DNA of 64,000 nt from Euphorbia lathyris (GCF_963576675.1 NC_088916.1:12190501-12254500); one strand, 5' to 3'. Positions 22,113 to 35,457 are shown, counted from the first letter of the stretch. Program-made: numbers and translations. The notes: generated from the letters alone by a model not told the origin.

Positions 22113-25100
22113 TGAAGGAAAATAGGCAAACATAGGCGCAACTGAAATATAATTTTTTTACCTATTTTTATCTATTTCCCTTTTTCCAAGATCCGTTAAT
22201 CGTTATTTCATATAAAGAGGGATAGAACGAAATACCTTTATTGACGATCTATCTACAGTTGCAAACGAAGTGCCCACAACTCTTAATCCCGGGTTCCACT
22301 AACACAAGCAAAACAAACAATCAAACGATTAGAATTTCAATCAAAGAATAGTAATCAATAAAGAGTGCCTCTAATAAATCAACACAAGATCAAAGATAAA
22401 AAGGAAGAGATAGAAATCAATCGGATGGAAGCAAGCGGAGCAAAATTCTTCAACAACTCTTGATGGCCGAATTTTCTCTCTCTCTCTCTGCTTAGGGTTG
22501 GCCGAAATTCTCCTATAAGGGGGGTATAAATAGTCTCTTGTATCGAAACCCTAGTTAAATAGAATTAGGTTACTTATTTAGAGTTTTATTCTAAATAATA
22601 CTATATTGATATTATCTATAATCTATTACTATATTTAAAGCAGCTTACCGTCAAGCTGACGTGGCATCTCCTCAAAATTTGATGATTATTTTATTTATTA
22701 CAACAAAATTTTATACTTACACTACCTTCTCAACTGCTTTTTTTCACGTTTTATTTTAACATTTACTTTCACCATCACTTCCCAACTCTTCCTTCCCCAC
22801 TCCCTTAATCTCTGGCCTCTCTCAATTATGCAACCTCCTCGCTCAACTTCTTCTTCTCTACATATCCCATTAACTGCTAATTGGATTTCTTGCTTCAATC
22901 TCTTCAATTTTTGCATGTGCTCGCCATCCCTGTCTTTTCCTGAGTGTTTCAGATTCAACTATAATACTTGCTTTTTTTCAGTTCATCCATAAGTGATTGA
23001 TTTTTCTTAAGTTTTGTCTATAGATATGATTTTTTTATGTCTTTGATTTCTTACTTTTATTTTCTTTCGATTATGTTTTGTTGTTCTTGCAGTATGAAAA
23101 TGAAGATTCTCTCACCATTTGGGTTTATCTGCAAGTGTTTTTCCTTTCAATTTATGGGTTTCCTTATGATCTGCAACTCTTCAAGAGGTAAATTTTATTT
23201 TCTCCTAAAAGTTTTATGTGCATCCAATTTCTCAGAAATTTTAAATAAACTTTGTTTTTCTTTTTATGTCTCCCAGTAATCCCCTAATCACGATGATAAC
23301 TCCTTTGTTTGTATCTGCTCTCTTGATTCCCTAACAAATATCTCACCCATCCACTTAATTCCTCAACTGGTACACTCAACTTTGTTACTCGCTCTGTATT
23401 CATCAAATGTTGCGGCCTCTGAATTCTTTTTTATCGCAGCAGGAACAGTTACAAATCATTGAGATTCATGGTCCACTTAATCTCACTTGGGCTTCACTTA
23501 CTGCATTTGGTAAGTATACTACATTTTCATTAATTCAGTATTAGGTCTAATTTTTATTGTTTCAATTTTGGCAATTTCTAATAGGATGATTTAGTTTATG
23601 ATCTTTCGTTTATATATTCTCATTCTTGAATCAAGGTCTATGGGCTCTACATCTGGTTTTGTTTCCTCAATCTGCTATTTTAGAAATCCTCCTAATTTGT
23701 ATTTCTAAATGACTTAATTTGGAAAATTTAAAAATGGAGATTCAGTTTTTCAATTGGGTTTCTTTTTTGGTTTGATTCATGTTCTTGGGTATGTTTCTCC
23801 TGCTACTCACAATTCTTCTTTCAATTCAGTACACACTTATATTTCTCTTTGTCAATTTTTAATTAAGTTAAACTATCTGCTATTTTCCCATTTTTAAGAC
23901 TGGAACTTGAATCAAGTGAAATTTGATTTGAGTATTTACTCATTTATTTTATATTTTTTCAATTTGGTCTCAAAACAATGATCTTTGTTTAGTTATTGGC
24001 AACCTAAGAAGATGAATTTGCATTCTATTTTTTTTTCTATAAATTCAATTTATTATATGCTGGATTAGCTTAGTTTGCTTCTGTAGAAGGATGGAGAAAA
24101 TTTTCAATTTATTTATCATAAGGTTTCCTTGATGGCCATAACTAAACTTAAACGTATTAATGAGGATTTGTTTGCTTATGTTTTCAACTTTTTTGCATGA
24201 TTGACGTAACCCGTGAAATTTTTTGAAATTTGTGAAATAAGGAATTTTGGAACTGTTGTAGTTTTATATATGTTTTCTTCGATTTTACATTCAATTGTTA
24301 ATGATTTGCATGGTTTCAGAATGGATTGCATTTCTTTGAAATATATTGGAGTAGTTTTAAGAAATGAGGGGATTGCATTTTGTTTTGTTTTTACAGTCCA
24401 TTGATGAATTAAGAGTTGCTCTTTAAAGGCAAACAATACAAGCATTTTCTAGATGCTGACATTTTTTGAAAAATTATATATATGAACATCTTTCATAAAT
24501 TCTACCACATCTTAGTATTGTTTTTTTTGTCTTCCATACTTCTAAAGTTTGTCATGTATTTTTTTCGATACTCATGCACATATATTTAATCATTTAAAAA
24601 TCAAAGTGATACATATGTTCCTATGAGGCTCTATGGTTTAAAAATCCATCCCAATGAAACTATGTAGATTCGCATGTTAAGATAGACAAATTATTGAACA
24701 TCCAATGCAAAGTAATGCACATTAGTATGTTAAGAGAGTTGGTTTGTATTTTTGGCATTCAGTTTGAGTCACTTAAATTTACGTTGTGATTAGTATGCAA
24801 ATATAATTATTAGGGTTAAGTTATGCTTACTTAAAAAAACGATAAGATAACTATAAATTTAAAATACTTCCAGTTTTCATTTGATTTTTTTATTAATTTT
24901 TTTTATGGAAAATGATATATATGTATATAAGCATTAATTATCCCTATGATTTTTATATTTTTAATAAAAAAGAGAATTTTAATTTTAAAATAAACATTTA
25001 TTTGTATTGAAAATATAACAATATATTATAATAAATGTATTTAAGTATTTAAGCATTGAAGTATCAATCAATTTTATGTATTGAAAAAAAAATTAACATT

Positions 25101-26772
25101 ACAAATAAGACTTTTCAGATTTTTATTTACAGCCCTTGGAGCTGTAAACATCGGAACCCTTTTTTTTATTTGATATATGTATTACTAATTTATAGTTTAA
25201 AGATTGTTGCAAGTTAAATCGGATTTCTTATAGTCCAATTATATATTACAACCTTTTAATATTTTAAAAATTAGTAATAAATTTGTGGATCACAAATTTC
25301 TTCAACCGACAAATTTTATTATTAAATTTGAAAATTATTTTTTACTATAATTTTAATAAAATTGTTTAATTTTCTCATTTTACTATAAAATTATAATAAA
25401 TTTCCGATCTTGTGCATTGCACGAGTGTTTTCACTAGTTATATATAATATTAAGTTGTTTGATAGAATAATTAGAAGCAATATAATCACATTAAACCTTC
25501 TAACTTAATTATCTTATAATTAATTTAACCACAATTATAATCTAATCATAATTGTCTAAAATAAATGAATTCTCACATGTATTTTAATACATGTCATTTC
25601 GCCCCCCCCCCCCCATTATTGGGCCTTAATGGACTATGTTGGGCTTCCATCTATTAGTTACTATCCATTCCTCTTTGTGGTTCTAAGTCTTATGTGTAAC
25701 CCATTAGGTTCTTATTGCTACTAGCCGTATACAACCATTAAATTAATTTCCCAAAATTACATTTAATCTTTGTATAACGGAATGAGTGCGAGGACTATGA
25801 ATAGCAGAACCGTAAACATTCCCCTAGAGCTATAAAAAGACAGGTTGATTCCATCGTTGACCTTTTCGTATTAGTTATAGTATAATTCGATCCTTTATCA
25901 ACTACATCATTGAACTGAATCTTATGACTATGGATTATGTCAAGTCATATATAGCGAGATGTTCATTTTACTTGTACAGGCCGAGTTAACTCTGAATAGA
26001 TAGATTAAGTGAAATCTGTATTTCAACCCTTAATCCATTACCTTGCAAGGATTTAGAGTTAAGTCTTACACAAGTGATCCTTGGACATATCTCCCATTTA
26101 TTAGAAGTGACAAATGCTTAATCCAATGTTAACTATTCTGCAATTACTTCCTGTGATACCCAACGCCTGCCCGCACACACCCCAAAGTCATCTCTGTTAT
26201 GGATCGTGTTTAAACAGAGTCAAAGTATCACACTCCATAATCCAGAATCACTAATTAACGTTCCTTTGAGTCTGAGGATTACTTATACCTATTAATACCA
26301 ATGTGATGAACAGGTGACACAGGATAAATCCATCCATCCTGTTATCTCAAGTCGGGTCCCTAGTCCTAATGAACTCCTTCACTAGATCCATGTAACTGTC
26401 TAGATATCCACATATCTGAAGCTTGTGAGGTCAGCTCTCTGTCTTGACAGAAAACATTGTTACATGCAAGTCTCTACAGTATTATGTCAATCCATATTCA
26501 AAACATATTGCTTGACTTGGGGTGGTTTTAAGTTTATTAGTTTATTAGTTTATTATAATGTTTTGTCTCACTTCATGCTTGTATGAACACTTTATAATCA
26601 CTTTAAATAAACTTAGGGATTTCCTTTTATTAGACTTATTTAGTTCTTAAAAGTAATTGCCTTCATACAGTTGAAAACCATATCTTATTAAAACAAATGA
26701 TATAAAAGAACAATTCATTTACAGCTGGTTTATATCCTAGAACAATTGACTATAGGACACTAAATCCCAACA
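22113..26772 (-). mobile_element. Solo LTR-T copy 1, with nested Helitron
   Basis: On the minus strand the LTR starts TGTTGGGA at 26,772 and ends ...TTTTCCTTCA at 22,113. It is flanked by the 5-bp duplication GAGGC (22,108-22,112 and 26,773-26,777). Without the Helitron it is ~1,844 bp. Deleting LTR plus one duplication restores the LINE reading frame exactly. No internal retrotransposon sequence is left, so it is a solo LTR formed by LTR-LTR recombination. A run of 14 C at about 25,601-25,614 and a GAGA-like CT repeat near 22,480 lie inside it. Confidence 0.93.
22622..25437 (+). mobile_element. Non-autonomous Helitron
   Basis: The 2,816-bp element begins TCTATTACTATATTTAAAGC and ends ...TTTTCACTAG. 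A hairpin-forming CTTGTGC-ATT-GCACGAG lies 10 bp before the CTAG end. It sits between A (22,621) and T (25,438) with no target duplication. Solo LTR copy 2 gives the empty site: ATTATCTATAA/TTATAT is continuous there at 29,659/29,660. No Rep-helicase coding was found. The interior is AT-rich with exon-like stretches (for instance near 23,460-23,510) that may be captured host fragments but were not identified. Confidence 0.93.
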
Positions 26773-26918
26773 GAGGCGGCTTAGGAGAAGCCAGAAGACG
26801 GGATAAGATATCAACATCTCTCCGCGAAGAGCAAAAACCTTTAGAAGTGGCAAAGGACTCTCGAATCATTCGAAAGAGGGTGATCTTCGAGTGCTGAATA
26901 GAAGGAGAAACTTCCTTA
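26773..26918 (-). pseudogene. LINE coding piece between two solo LTRs
   Basis: The 146 bp read on the minus strand as KEVSPSIQHSKITLFRMIRE and on to RLLASPKPP. This is the linker between the zinc-binding region (...CRNEAIFK at 30,940) and the RNase H domain (PAPNIIPVHW at 22,107). It proves that the flanking LTRs are two independent insertions into one LINE. Confidence 0.92.
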
Positions 26919-27121
26919 TGTTGGGGTTTAATGTCCTATAGTCAATTGTTCTAGGATATAAACCAGTTGTAAATGAATTGTTCTTTTATATCATTTGTTT
27001 TAATAAGATATGATATTCAACTATATAAAGGCAATTACTTTTAAGAAATAAATAAGTCTAATAAAAGGAAATCTATGAGTTTATTTAAAGTGATTATAAA
27101 AGTGTTCATACAAGCATGAAG

Positions 27122-28501
27122 GGGTAAATTTCATCAATGGTGTACAACCTTTGTCCCATATCACACTTTGGTGTACAACCTTCAATTTGTCTCACTAATA
27201 TACACGAACTTATAGGTGACCTCCCACTATGGTGTACATCAGGTAAAAATGACCGGTCAACGCTCGGTCAACGTGCCACCTCAGCAGTTTTTATTTAATT
27301 CATTAATAAAGATGACCCACCTAATGTGCAATGACTAAATTACCCTTTATGGGTTTCCTTCCCAAACACTAGTCTCTCTCCTTCATTTATCACCTGTAAA
27401 TAATTTCTCTCTCTACATTTCCCTTTCTCTCTTTAATTCCACTCTCTCTCACTAGCCCTTTCTCTCTCTAATTTCCCAGAAATAGTGCACCAGGACAACA
27501 CCATTTGAACTAAAATGTGGACTTTCTCGCATTCCATTACATATTATATTTCAAAGGAACTATAAAGCCGCCTGAAGCAGAATCTTGGCGATTTTGATAT
27601 ATTAGTCTATCCAATCTGTGAAGAGAAATGGTTTTTACTACTGGTGCATTAGGAACCCAGGCATGTGCAATAGTTTTTAAGACTTTGCTTTTATGCATAA
27701 TTCTTTCCTTTGTAAAATCAGATTTCCAAACATTGATACATCTTACCCAGTCTTGTATACATTTTCTTATTGTTCAAATTTAAATTGAAAAATCCAGAAG
27801 CTTTTCAAGATAATGTAATTTTCTTAAGAAAAGAAAAGCTGGAACTTTGATAATGTTTTTATACAGTTCTTGCATGTCTCTAATGATATGGATCGTCTTT
27901 AAAAGGCATAACAAACATTGATTCTCTGAAGAAGTGTAGAGTGAAGTATGATGATATTGAATTATTGGCACACATGCACATCGCCTCCTTTACTCAACAT
28001 CAGAAGGTTTGACTCGCCATATTAATGAGACAGTCGCATCGATCTGAATAAGGAGACCAACCTATTATCATCCGGTCTTCATTTATGGATAAAAAATGAA
28101 CTTAAAAACACATGTTTTAACAACACATTTTACTTGAATTTACTGAAAATAATCTATTAGAGAGAGAAAGGGTTAGTGAGAGAGAAGTTAGAGAGAGAAA
28201 GTGAAAGTTAGAGAGAGAATGTATTTAGAGGAAATAAGTGAAGGAGAGAGTAGTATTTAGGAAGGAAACTCATAAAGGGCATTTTGTTCATTACACATTA
28301 GGTGGGTCCATTTTTATTAATGACTTAAATGAAAACTACTGAGGTGGCACGTTGACCGAGCGTTGACCGGTCATTTTTACCTGTTGTACACCATAGTGGG
28401 AGGTCACCTATAAATTCGTATATATTAGTGAGACAAATTGAAGGTTGTATACCAAAGTGTGATATAGGACAAAGGTTGTACACCATTGATGAAATTTACC
28501 C
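27122..28501. mobile_element. Long-TIR Mutator-like element (MULE-type, non-autonomous)
   Basis: Terminal inverted repeats of ~300 bp start GGGTAAATTTCATCAATGG on both ends. A 10-bp duplication AAGCATGAAG flanks it (27,112-27,121 and 28,502-28,511). Solo LTR copy 1 has the single uninterrupted site at 26,571-26,580 (reverse complement). The interior contains a stretch reading LVYPICEEKWFLLLVH (about 27,600-27,650), reminiscent of the Ulp1/C48 protease core often found in plant MULEs, but with stops around it. No transposase was recognised. Confidence 0.9.
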
Positions 28502-29677
28502 AAGCATGAAGTGAGACGAAACATTATAATAAACTAATAAACTTAAAACTACCCCAAGTCAAGTAATATGTTTTGAATAGGGATTGACATAATACTGTAG
28601 AGACTCGCATGTAACAATGTTTTCTGTCGAGACAGAGAGCTGATCTCACAAGCTTCAGATATGTGGATATCTGGACAGTTACATGAATCCAGTGAAGGAG
28701 TTCATTAGGATTGGGGACCTGACTTGAGATAACAGGATGGATGGATTTATCTTGTGTCATATGTTCATCACATTAGTATTAATAGGTATAAGTAATCCTC
28801 AAACTCAAAGGAATGTTAATTAATGTGATACGTTGACTCTGTTCAAACATTATCCATAACAGAGATGACTCTGGGGTGTGTGCGGACAGGCGTTGGGTAT
28901 CACAGGAAGTAATTGCAGAATAGTTAACATTGGATTGAGCATTTGTCACTCCTGATAAATGGGAGATATATCCAAGGATCACTTATGGAAGACTTAACTC
29001 TAAATCCTTGCAAGGTGATAGCTTAAGAATTGAAATAGAGATTTCACTTAACCTATCTATTCGGAGTTAACTCGGTCTGTACAAGTAAAACGAACGTCTC
29101 GCTATATATGACTTGACATAATCCATAGTCATAAGATTCAGTTCAAGGATATAGTTGATAAAGGATCGAATTATACTGTAACTAATACAAAAAGGTCAAC
29201 GACGGAATCAACCTGTCTTTTTATAGCTCTGGGGGAATGTTTACGATTCTGCTATTCATAGTCCTCGTACTCATTCCGTTATACAAAGATTAAATGTAAT
29301 TTTGGGAAATTAATTTAATGGTTGTATACGGCTAGTAGCAATAAGAACCTAATGGGTCACACATAAAACTTAGAACCAAAAAGAGGAATGGATAGTAATT
29401 AATAGATGGAAGCCCAACTTAGTCCATTAAGGACCATTGAATGAGGGGGGGTGGAATTACATGTAGTAAAATACATGTGGGAATTAATTTATTTTAGACA
29501 ATTGTAATTAGATTATAATTGTGGTTAAATTAATTATAGGATAATTAAGTTAGAAAGTTTTTTTTTCGAAGAATTAAGTTAGAAAGTTTAATGTGATTAA
29601 ATTGCTTCTAATTATTATTCTATCAAATAACTTAATATTATCTTTATATTTAGATATAATTATAGATAATATTAATA

Positions 29678-30463
29678 GGGTGTTGGAGGGAAGATTTTGG
29701 CTGAGCTCGAGTATGGAGCAATTCTGTTTGCTGTGGTCTGCCACCAAATTTGACATTGGAGGAATGTAGAGGTGGTGGGAGAAGGAGCGGTTGTCATTCC
29801 TAATTTGCTGGAGTTCTTCTTCAGGAAAGTTAAATCAATTATTGAGAGTTTTACAGTTGATAGCTTAGTAGGTTCTATCCCAAGGACAGTTGTTCATCTA
29901 TTAGGCTGGGATAGACTTGGTGAGGGGGTGGTGAAGTTGAATACCGATGGATCGTGTAAAGAGAATGGAGGAATTGCTGCTGGTGGTGTTTTAAGAGATG
30001 TTGGAGGTGCTTGGTTGTCTGGTTTTGCTCAGAATCTGGGCTTGGGCTCTTCGTTTATTGCTGAGCTCTGGGGGTATCTTTTCTGGGCTTAGGATGACAA
30101 AGGGTCTGGGGATTAGGAAGCTGCTCGTGGAGTCAGATAGTCTCGAAGCAATCAATTTAATTTCTGATAAAAGGGCTCTGTACTTAGGGAGCCATAATTT
30201 AGTCAAGGCAATTAGAAGGATTTGCTCCTCTTTTGATAGCATCAATTTCTACCTTGTTTACAGAGAGCAAAATCGGGTGGCAGATCGGCTTGCTACAAAA
30301 GGTCATGAGAGGGCATTAGGCGTCTCGATTTTCTCGCCTCCCCTAATTTCCTTTTGTCTTTGCTTTCGAAAGATAATGTGGGAGTTAGCTTTCCTAGGCT
30401 AATCCCGGGCTAACTTGTTGTGGTGTTTTGTTTTTTTCCTTCTTTTCCCTGCCAAAAAAAGAG
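29678..30463 (+). mobile_element. 5'-truncated LINE fragment with RNase H domain
   Basis: The plus strand encodes an RNase H-like domain of a second, different plant LINE: VVKLNTDGSCKENGG, then LLVESDSLEAINLI and YREQNRVADRLATKGHE. A frameshift lies near 30,090, where the first frame ends at a stop and the second starts upstream. The fragment ends with AAAAAAA at 30,454-30,460, as expected for target-primed insertion. Solo LTR copy 1 is uninterrupted at the matching site (about 22,600). No clear long target duplication was seen. Confidence 0.85.
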
Positions 30464-30938
30464 AGTATTATTTAGAATAAAACTTTTAATAAGTAACCTA
30501 ATTCTATCTAACTAGGGTTTAGACACAAAAGGTTATTTATACCCCCCTTAATGCTAAATTTTGGCCAACCCTAATCCTGCACAGAGAGAGAATTCGACCC
30601 CCCTACCGTAGAGGACGAAATCGCTCCGCTTGCTTCCATTCGATTAATTCTATCTCTTCCTTTTTCCTCTTTGATCTTGTGTTAACAATCTCTATTGATT
30701 GTTTTTCTTTTGGTTGAGATTTTGACTTATTTGACCTTGTGTTTTCTTTGTGCTCTTGAACTCGGAACTAGAGTTGAGGGAACTTTGTTAGCAACGGTAG
30801 ATAGTACGTCATATAAGGTATTTCCTTCTATCCTTCTTTGTATGAAATAATGATTAATGGATCTTGGTTTAAGGAAATAGGTAACAAGTTTGTATTTTCA
30901 CTGCCATATGATTGCCTATTTTCCTTCACCTTAAAGAT

Positions 30939-32745
30939 TGCTTCATTCCTGCAATGCCAGATTAACCAAATGCAAGTGACAGTGGCAACACGCCAGATCA
31001 TCGACACCTGTGAGCCAAAATGAATGCTACGAAGAGTGCTGAAGAAGTGGATGAATTGGGAATGATGAGGCAAAGAGCAGTCAAAATGAATCTCAATGGC
31101 CCTCTAAAGAGAATCCGCAAAAGAACAGCTAATGAATAAGTGGTTAATGGACTCAGCATCCCTACCACATAGCACACAACGAGAGGCAATGGAGAATCCT
31201 AGACGCTGCATGAGGTCGTGAGACAGAACCCGACCATGCAAAACTCTCCATAAAGTGAAGGAACGAAAATGGGGTGTGTGAGTATTCCAAACAAATTTAT
31301 ACCAGTTCATCAAGGAGGAACTAGGACTGATAGCCGAATAGTACTCTTTGATAGAGAAAATACACTTCGTAGAGGGCTGCCAAGCGTAGAAATCAATATC
31401 ATCTCTACCCCGGTGAATAGATCGAATTCTGTCTTGAACAACCGAAGGTAGAGTACCTAAGTCAAGCCACTCCAAATTTACCAAAAAATCATCAACAGAA
31501 TTATAGCGAGAACGCTTATCCTGATGATCAAGACCTAATATATCCACCACCGATGGAATGATCCACCTATCTGTCCAGAAATTGAGTGTTGAAGACTGGC
31601 CAATCCACCAAAAGGTCTGGTCCCAAATGGATGAATAAACAAACTTACAAGAAGACCAAATCGAGGAAGGAGCAATGGTAGCTTTAGGCAAACCAGAGAC
31701 AGCCAGAAATGTAGACTTCATCAGAGAAATAGCTAGACTGGTGCCTTGAATTAATTCTCAACACATCTTACCCAAGAGAGCCTAGTTAAAGATTCTAAAG
31801 TCCTTAATGCCCAAACCTCCACCCTCTAAACTTTTGCAACAAGTCTGCCAGGGAACCGTGATTAGCTTCTTCTGATCAATACAACCCGTCCAAAGGAAAT
31901 TCCTAACACTTCTATTGAGCTTATTCAACAATCCCACTGGCCACTTATAGATCAAGAATGAGTGAACCAGAGATCCAATAATAGCAGACTTAATTAGAGT
32001 TAAACGCCCTACAAAGGAGAGAGAGCTACCTTTCCACTTGCTAAATTGAGAGAGAAATTTGTCTGCAATGCTGCTGAGATGACGAGCCCTTGGAGCTCCT
32101 TTAAATAGAAGGACTCCTAAGTAACTGAAAGGAAGAGACTCCAAACGAATGCCAAGACAGTGAGCAATACGAACCCTCTTCGGAGGACTCACCTGAAAAC
32201 CAAAAAAGACAGCAAATTTGTCCCAACTAACCTGCTGACCGAAGATCTGTCCATAGAGTAGGAAGAAATCCTTGAATGCATGTAAGTTGCTCAAGGATGC
32301 CACTCCAAAAATGAGCATGTCATCAGCAAAAAGAAGATGAGAGGGAAAAGAATTTCCTCCAGAATAATACATAGGAGAATAAGTACCCCCCCCACCATCT
32401 TAGCAAGCCAATGAGAGAAAAAATCCTCAGCAATGTCAAACAGAAAAGGAGAGAGGGGGTCCCCTTGTCTAACCCCTTTAGAACAAGAAAAGTAACCCTT
32501 TGGAGAACCATTAATCATCACAGAAATACGAGCAGATGCCAGAATGTTTAGGATCCAATCCCTAAAAGTGAGAGAAAAACCAAAGGAATCCAACACAGCC
32601 AAGAGGAAGTTCCAGTCTAAAGTATCAAAAGCCTTACGAATATCAATTTTTAAGGCCATGTGTCCATCAAAACGTTTTCTGTCAAGCATATTAACTCCCT
32701 CAGAAGCTAAGGCAATGCACTGATGAATACTTCTACCTTTACACC
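30939..32745 (-). pseudogene. LINE reverse transcriptase (C-terminal part) and zinc-binding region
   Basis: On the minus strand, from 32,745 down, the frame reads KGRSIHQCIALASEG, ALKIDIRKAFDTLDW, SKGVRQGDPLSPFLF and then, in a shifted frame, HLLFADDMLIFG (the catalytic DD box, with F in place of Y). The thumb region follows (SYLGVLLFKG, FLWTG) and, from 31,721, the reverse-transcriptase zinc-binding region with CVLCGRDAESINHLFISC. At least two frameshifts (near 32,370 and 31,780) separate the ORFs, so it is dead. Confidence 0.9.
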
Positions 32746-33464
32746 ATAGATGGTCTATAGCAACACCCACTAAATGTTGGCTTAGACTGTAAAAGTGTTG
32801 CCTTTGATTAATAGGCAACACTTTAGACAAAAAAATTGTGTTGCAATTTTGCGTGTTGCTATAGATGTTATAGCAACACTTAACCGTGTCAGTAGCAACA
32901 CCAATATAAGTGTTACCATTCATATATATAGCAACACTTTCCGTACCTTCAGGCAACTATAGTATAAGTGTTGCCACTTTCGCAGGGGTTGCAACACTCT
33001 TGTCGAAAAAATATAAGCAACACTTTCTTACATATTTGCAACACTGTTTTATGCAAACACATTTTTTTGAAACAACTTTTTTGTACACTATAGCAACACT
33101 TGTAATTACAGCATAAGTTTTTCTATGCAACTCTTTTAGTCACTATTGCAACACTTTTTTATTTAACATTTTTTTTTGGAAGCAACTCTTTTCTAATTGC
33201 AATATATTTTTTTATTTACGATATTCGAAGCAACATTTTTTCTTTTGCATTGTAACACTTTCATATACCACCTCAATATATGTAACAAATTATTTAACCC
33301 ATGCAACATAAAAAAAAGCCATTTTTAATTAAAATGTGAACAATTTCCTTAATTATATAGTACTGTAATAGGTCAATACACGAACAATAAAATTTAACAT
33401 TGTCATATGATAAAAAAAAAACAAATTAAAAGGATGACAATGTCATATGCCATTTCTTCATTTG

Positions 33465-33790
33465 AAGCACTATTGTTAGAAGAGACTACAATATTGTCAT
33501 TTTCACTTGACATGCCACCGTAAATTTCTTCCATACTCTGAGATTGGAATTAGCGTCTCCCAATTTGTTCATCATCCACAATATTTTTTGGTTCATTTTC
33601 TCATCTATTTTCTCTTAAAGTTGGTATCTTATCTTTGTTGTCAATTCCTCTACATAGGAGTCAGAAATGTTCCTGATTGACTGTTCCTTCGATTTTCTAA
33701 GGACTGCCTGCTTGTTAACAAACCAAAAGGATTTGTATGCTGTGTCACCATAAGTTTCAGCTTTTGACGGTTCCTCTTAATTTTGGCATT
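33465..33790 (-). pseudogene. Unidentified coding remnant in GAD-bearing insert
   Basis: The minus strand reads open except for single stops: ETYGDTAYKSFWFVNKQAVL, RKSKEQSIRNISDSYVEEL, EKIDEKMNQKILWMMNKLGD. The charged, helical tail resembles proteins encoded by plant CACTA-type transposons, but I cannot assign it firmly. It is interrupted by TAA near 33,605. Confidence 0.4.
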
Positions 33791-35457
33791 TCAAATTGCT
33801 AGCACAAGAAAAAAAAAAGAAAAAAACATAATGATATAGAAGAAATAATATAAGCTGCAAAATATAATATGTTTAGCTTTATATGTGAATACAAATTAAT
33901 AAATGAATAAATAATGTTAACTTCATTTTATTTGACCAAGTGAACCCATAAAAATCAGCCCAATTAATAAAGCAAACAAAGGACTAGCTATAAAAGAAAA
34001 ATTTAAATATATATTTAGCTTTTCCATATCTTAAAATTTAGACTTCCTGTTTTTTTATATAGACTTAAAGTCATCTTGTGCAACAATATATGTATGCGAA
34101 AGTTCACTTGTTCTGTGACTTTTCTTATATGGACTCTAATGCCTTCAAATTCATTAGACTCATAGCTATGATCAAGCTGTTGATCAACACACATTTTGTA
34201 TAGAACGTTTTTTTTGTTCCTATCTGTATGTATCATATACAAAAGAAAAGATGCTAATATTCAAAACATTTCCCTCAATCTTCTTTATATCTTATAAACT
34301 TTCAAATATTATTTACGGTTATACTAAACTTACTGTTGTCCTCTGATGATATGACACAAGCAAAATGGTGCTAAATGACTAACCTTTCTCAAAGACTTTA
34401 AATTATAAATATATCTTCCTAATAACATTTTCTTAATTTTTGGACTAACATCTTGAGATTTTAACTTTCTTATTCTAATCCTAATATAGAGGGTTTATGA
34501 AGATTGGTTGTCAATGAAAATCTTGGCTGAAAGCAGGAAAAAAATAACTCAGTGCAGAAAATAATTGGCAATAATGACCTTAGTGTTTCTACATACTAGA
34601 GTGAACCCAAGTGAAGGCAGGATAAAATTATAAGGGGACTACAATTTTAAAGGGGGTTACAGGCTAGGCTGAAAGCGAACCAGAGATTCGAATGAGAGTT
34701 ATAATCCTTCATCGACAATACTAAAATGTATTTTTAGACTGGTTAGGAGTCAAGGCCCCTCATAATCATAGTGTCGAGGGGCCCTTGCCTACAAAAGCTT
34801 ATGAGTTGGACTTAATAAATCCGCCCAAAAAATAATTAGCCTAGTTAAAATGTTACACATACTCTAGAGCTCATGTTAAAATGGAGCAAGAAGCACATGT
34901 TAAACATTGCTCATACTAAAAATACATAATTTTACTTTTCAAATTATCACAATAACAAATAATCCATCACTTGGAAACAAAGTCAAATAAATAAATTAAG
35001 AAAATAATGTCGTGCCAAATAATTCATCCTAGTGCCTAATTATGACAATGAATTACATTAGTGGATTGGAAAATTGGAAATCTAATATATGACATTAACA
35101 TTTGCATTACCACCACAACCTTTATTTTTATTTATTTATTTCAAGTCCATATTTGAGATAATTATTACTTGTCCTAGAACAATACAAAACTCAAGGCTTA
35201 AGATTAGCAAATTTTTCACAAAAGCAATTAATTAACTTAATTGGAAAAGAAAAAGAGAATTTATTTCACATGCTCACCTCTAAAGCATGAGTAGCAGTAG
35301 CAAGATCTTCTTTAGCCTTATATTTGTAATTGCACTAGACCAAGATAAACTTAATCATAAGAACAAGAACTACAGCTTAATAATTTCAAATTACTAACAG
35401 TAATTATGATTTTATCATTTAGGGCTAGTAAAAATGGTAAATATGTGTACCTTTGGA

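Larger units (their letters stand above)
26919..30928 (+). mobile_element. Solo LTR-T copy 2, with nested MULE and LINE fragment
   Basis: It is in the opposite orientation to copy 1. It starts TGTTGGGG at 26,919, ends ...TTTTCCTTCA at 30,928, and is flanked by CCTTA (26,914-26,918 and 30,929-30,933). Without its nested inserts it is ~1.83 kb. Removing it joins LINE codons ...CRNEAIF to KEVSPSI in frame. Together with copy 1 it creates a large interrupted palindrome. Confidence 0.93.

Noticed and set aside
22113..30928. Large palindrome read as one inverted-duplication or foldback transposon
   Set aside because: Each arm has its own 5-bp target duplication, and 146 bp of LINE coding sequence lies between them, so two separate LTR insertions explain it better.
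32764..32775. CACTA terminus (CACTAAATG) as the exact end of the GAD-bearing insert
   Set aside because: LINE coding continuity places the junction ~20 bp further left, and no matching TAGTG end or 3-bp duplication was found on the right side.
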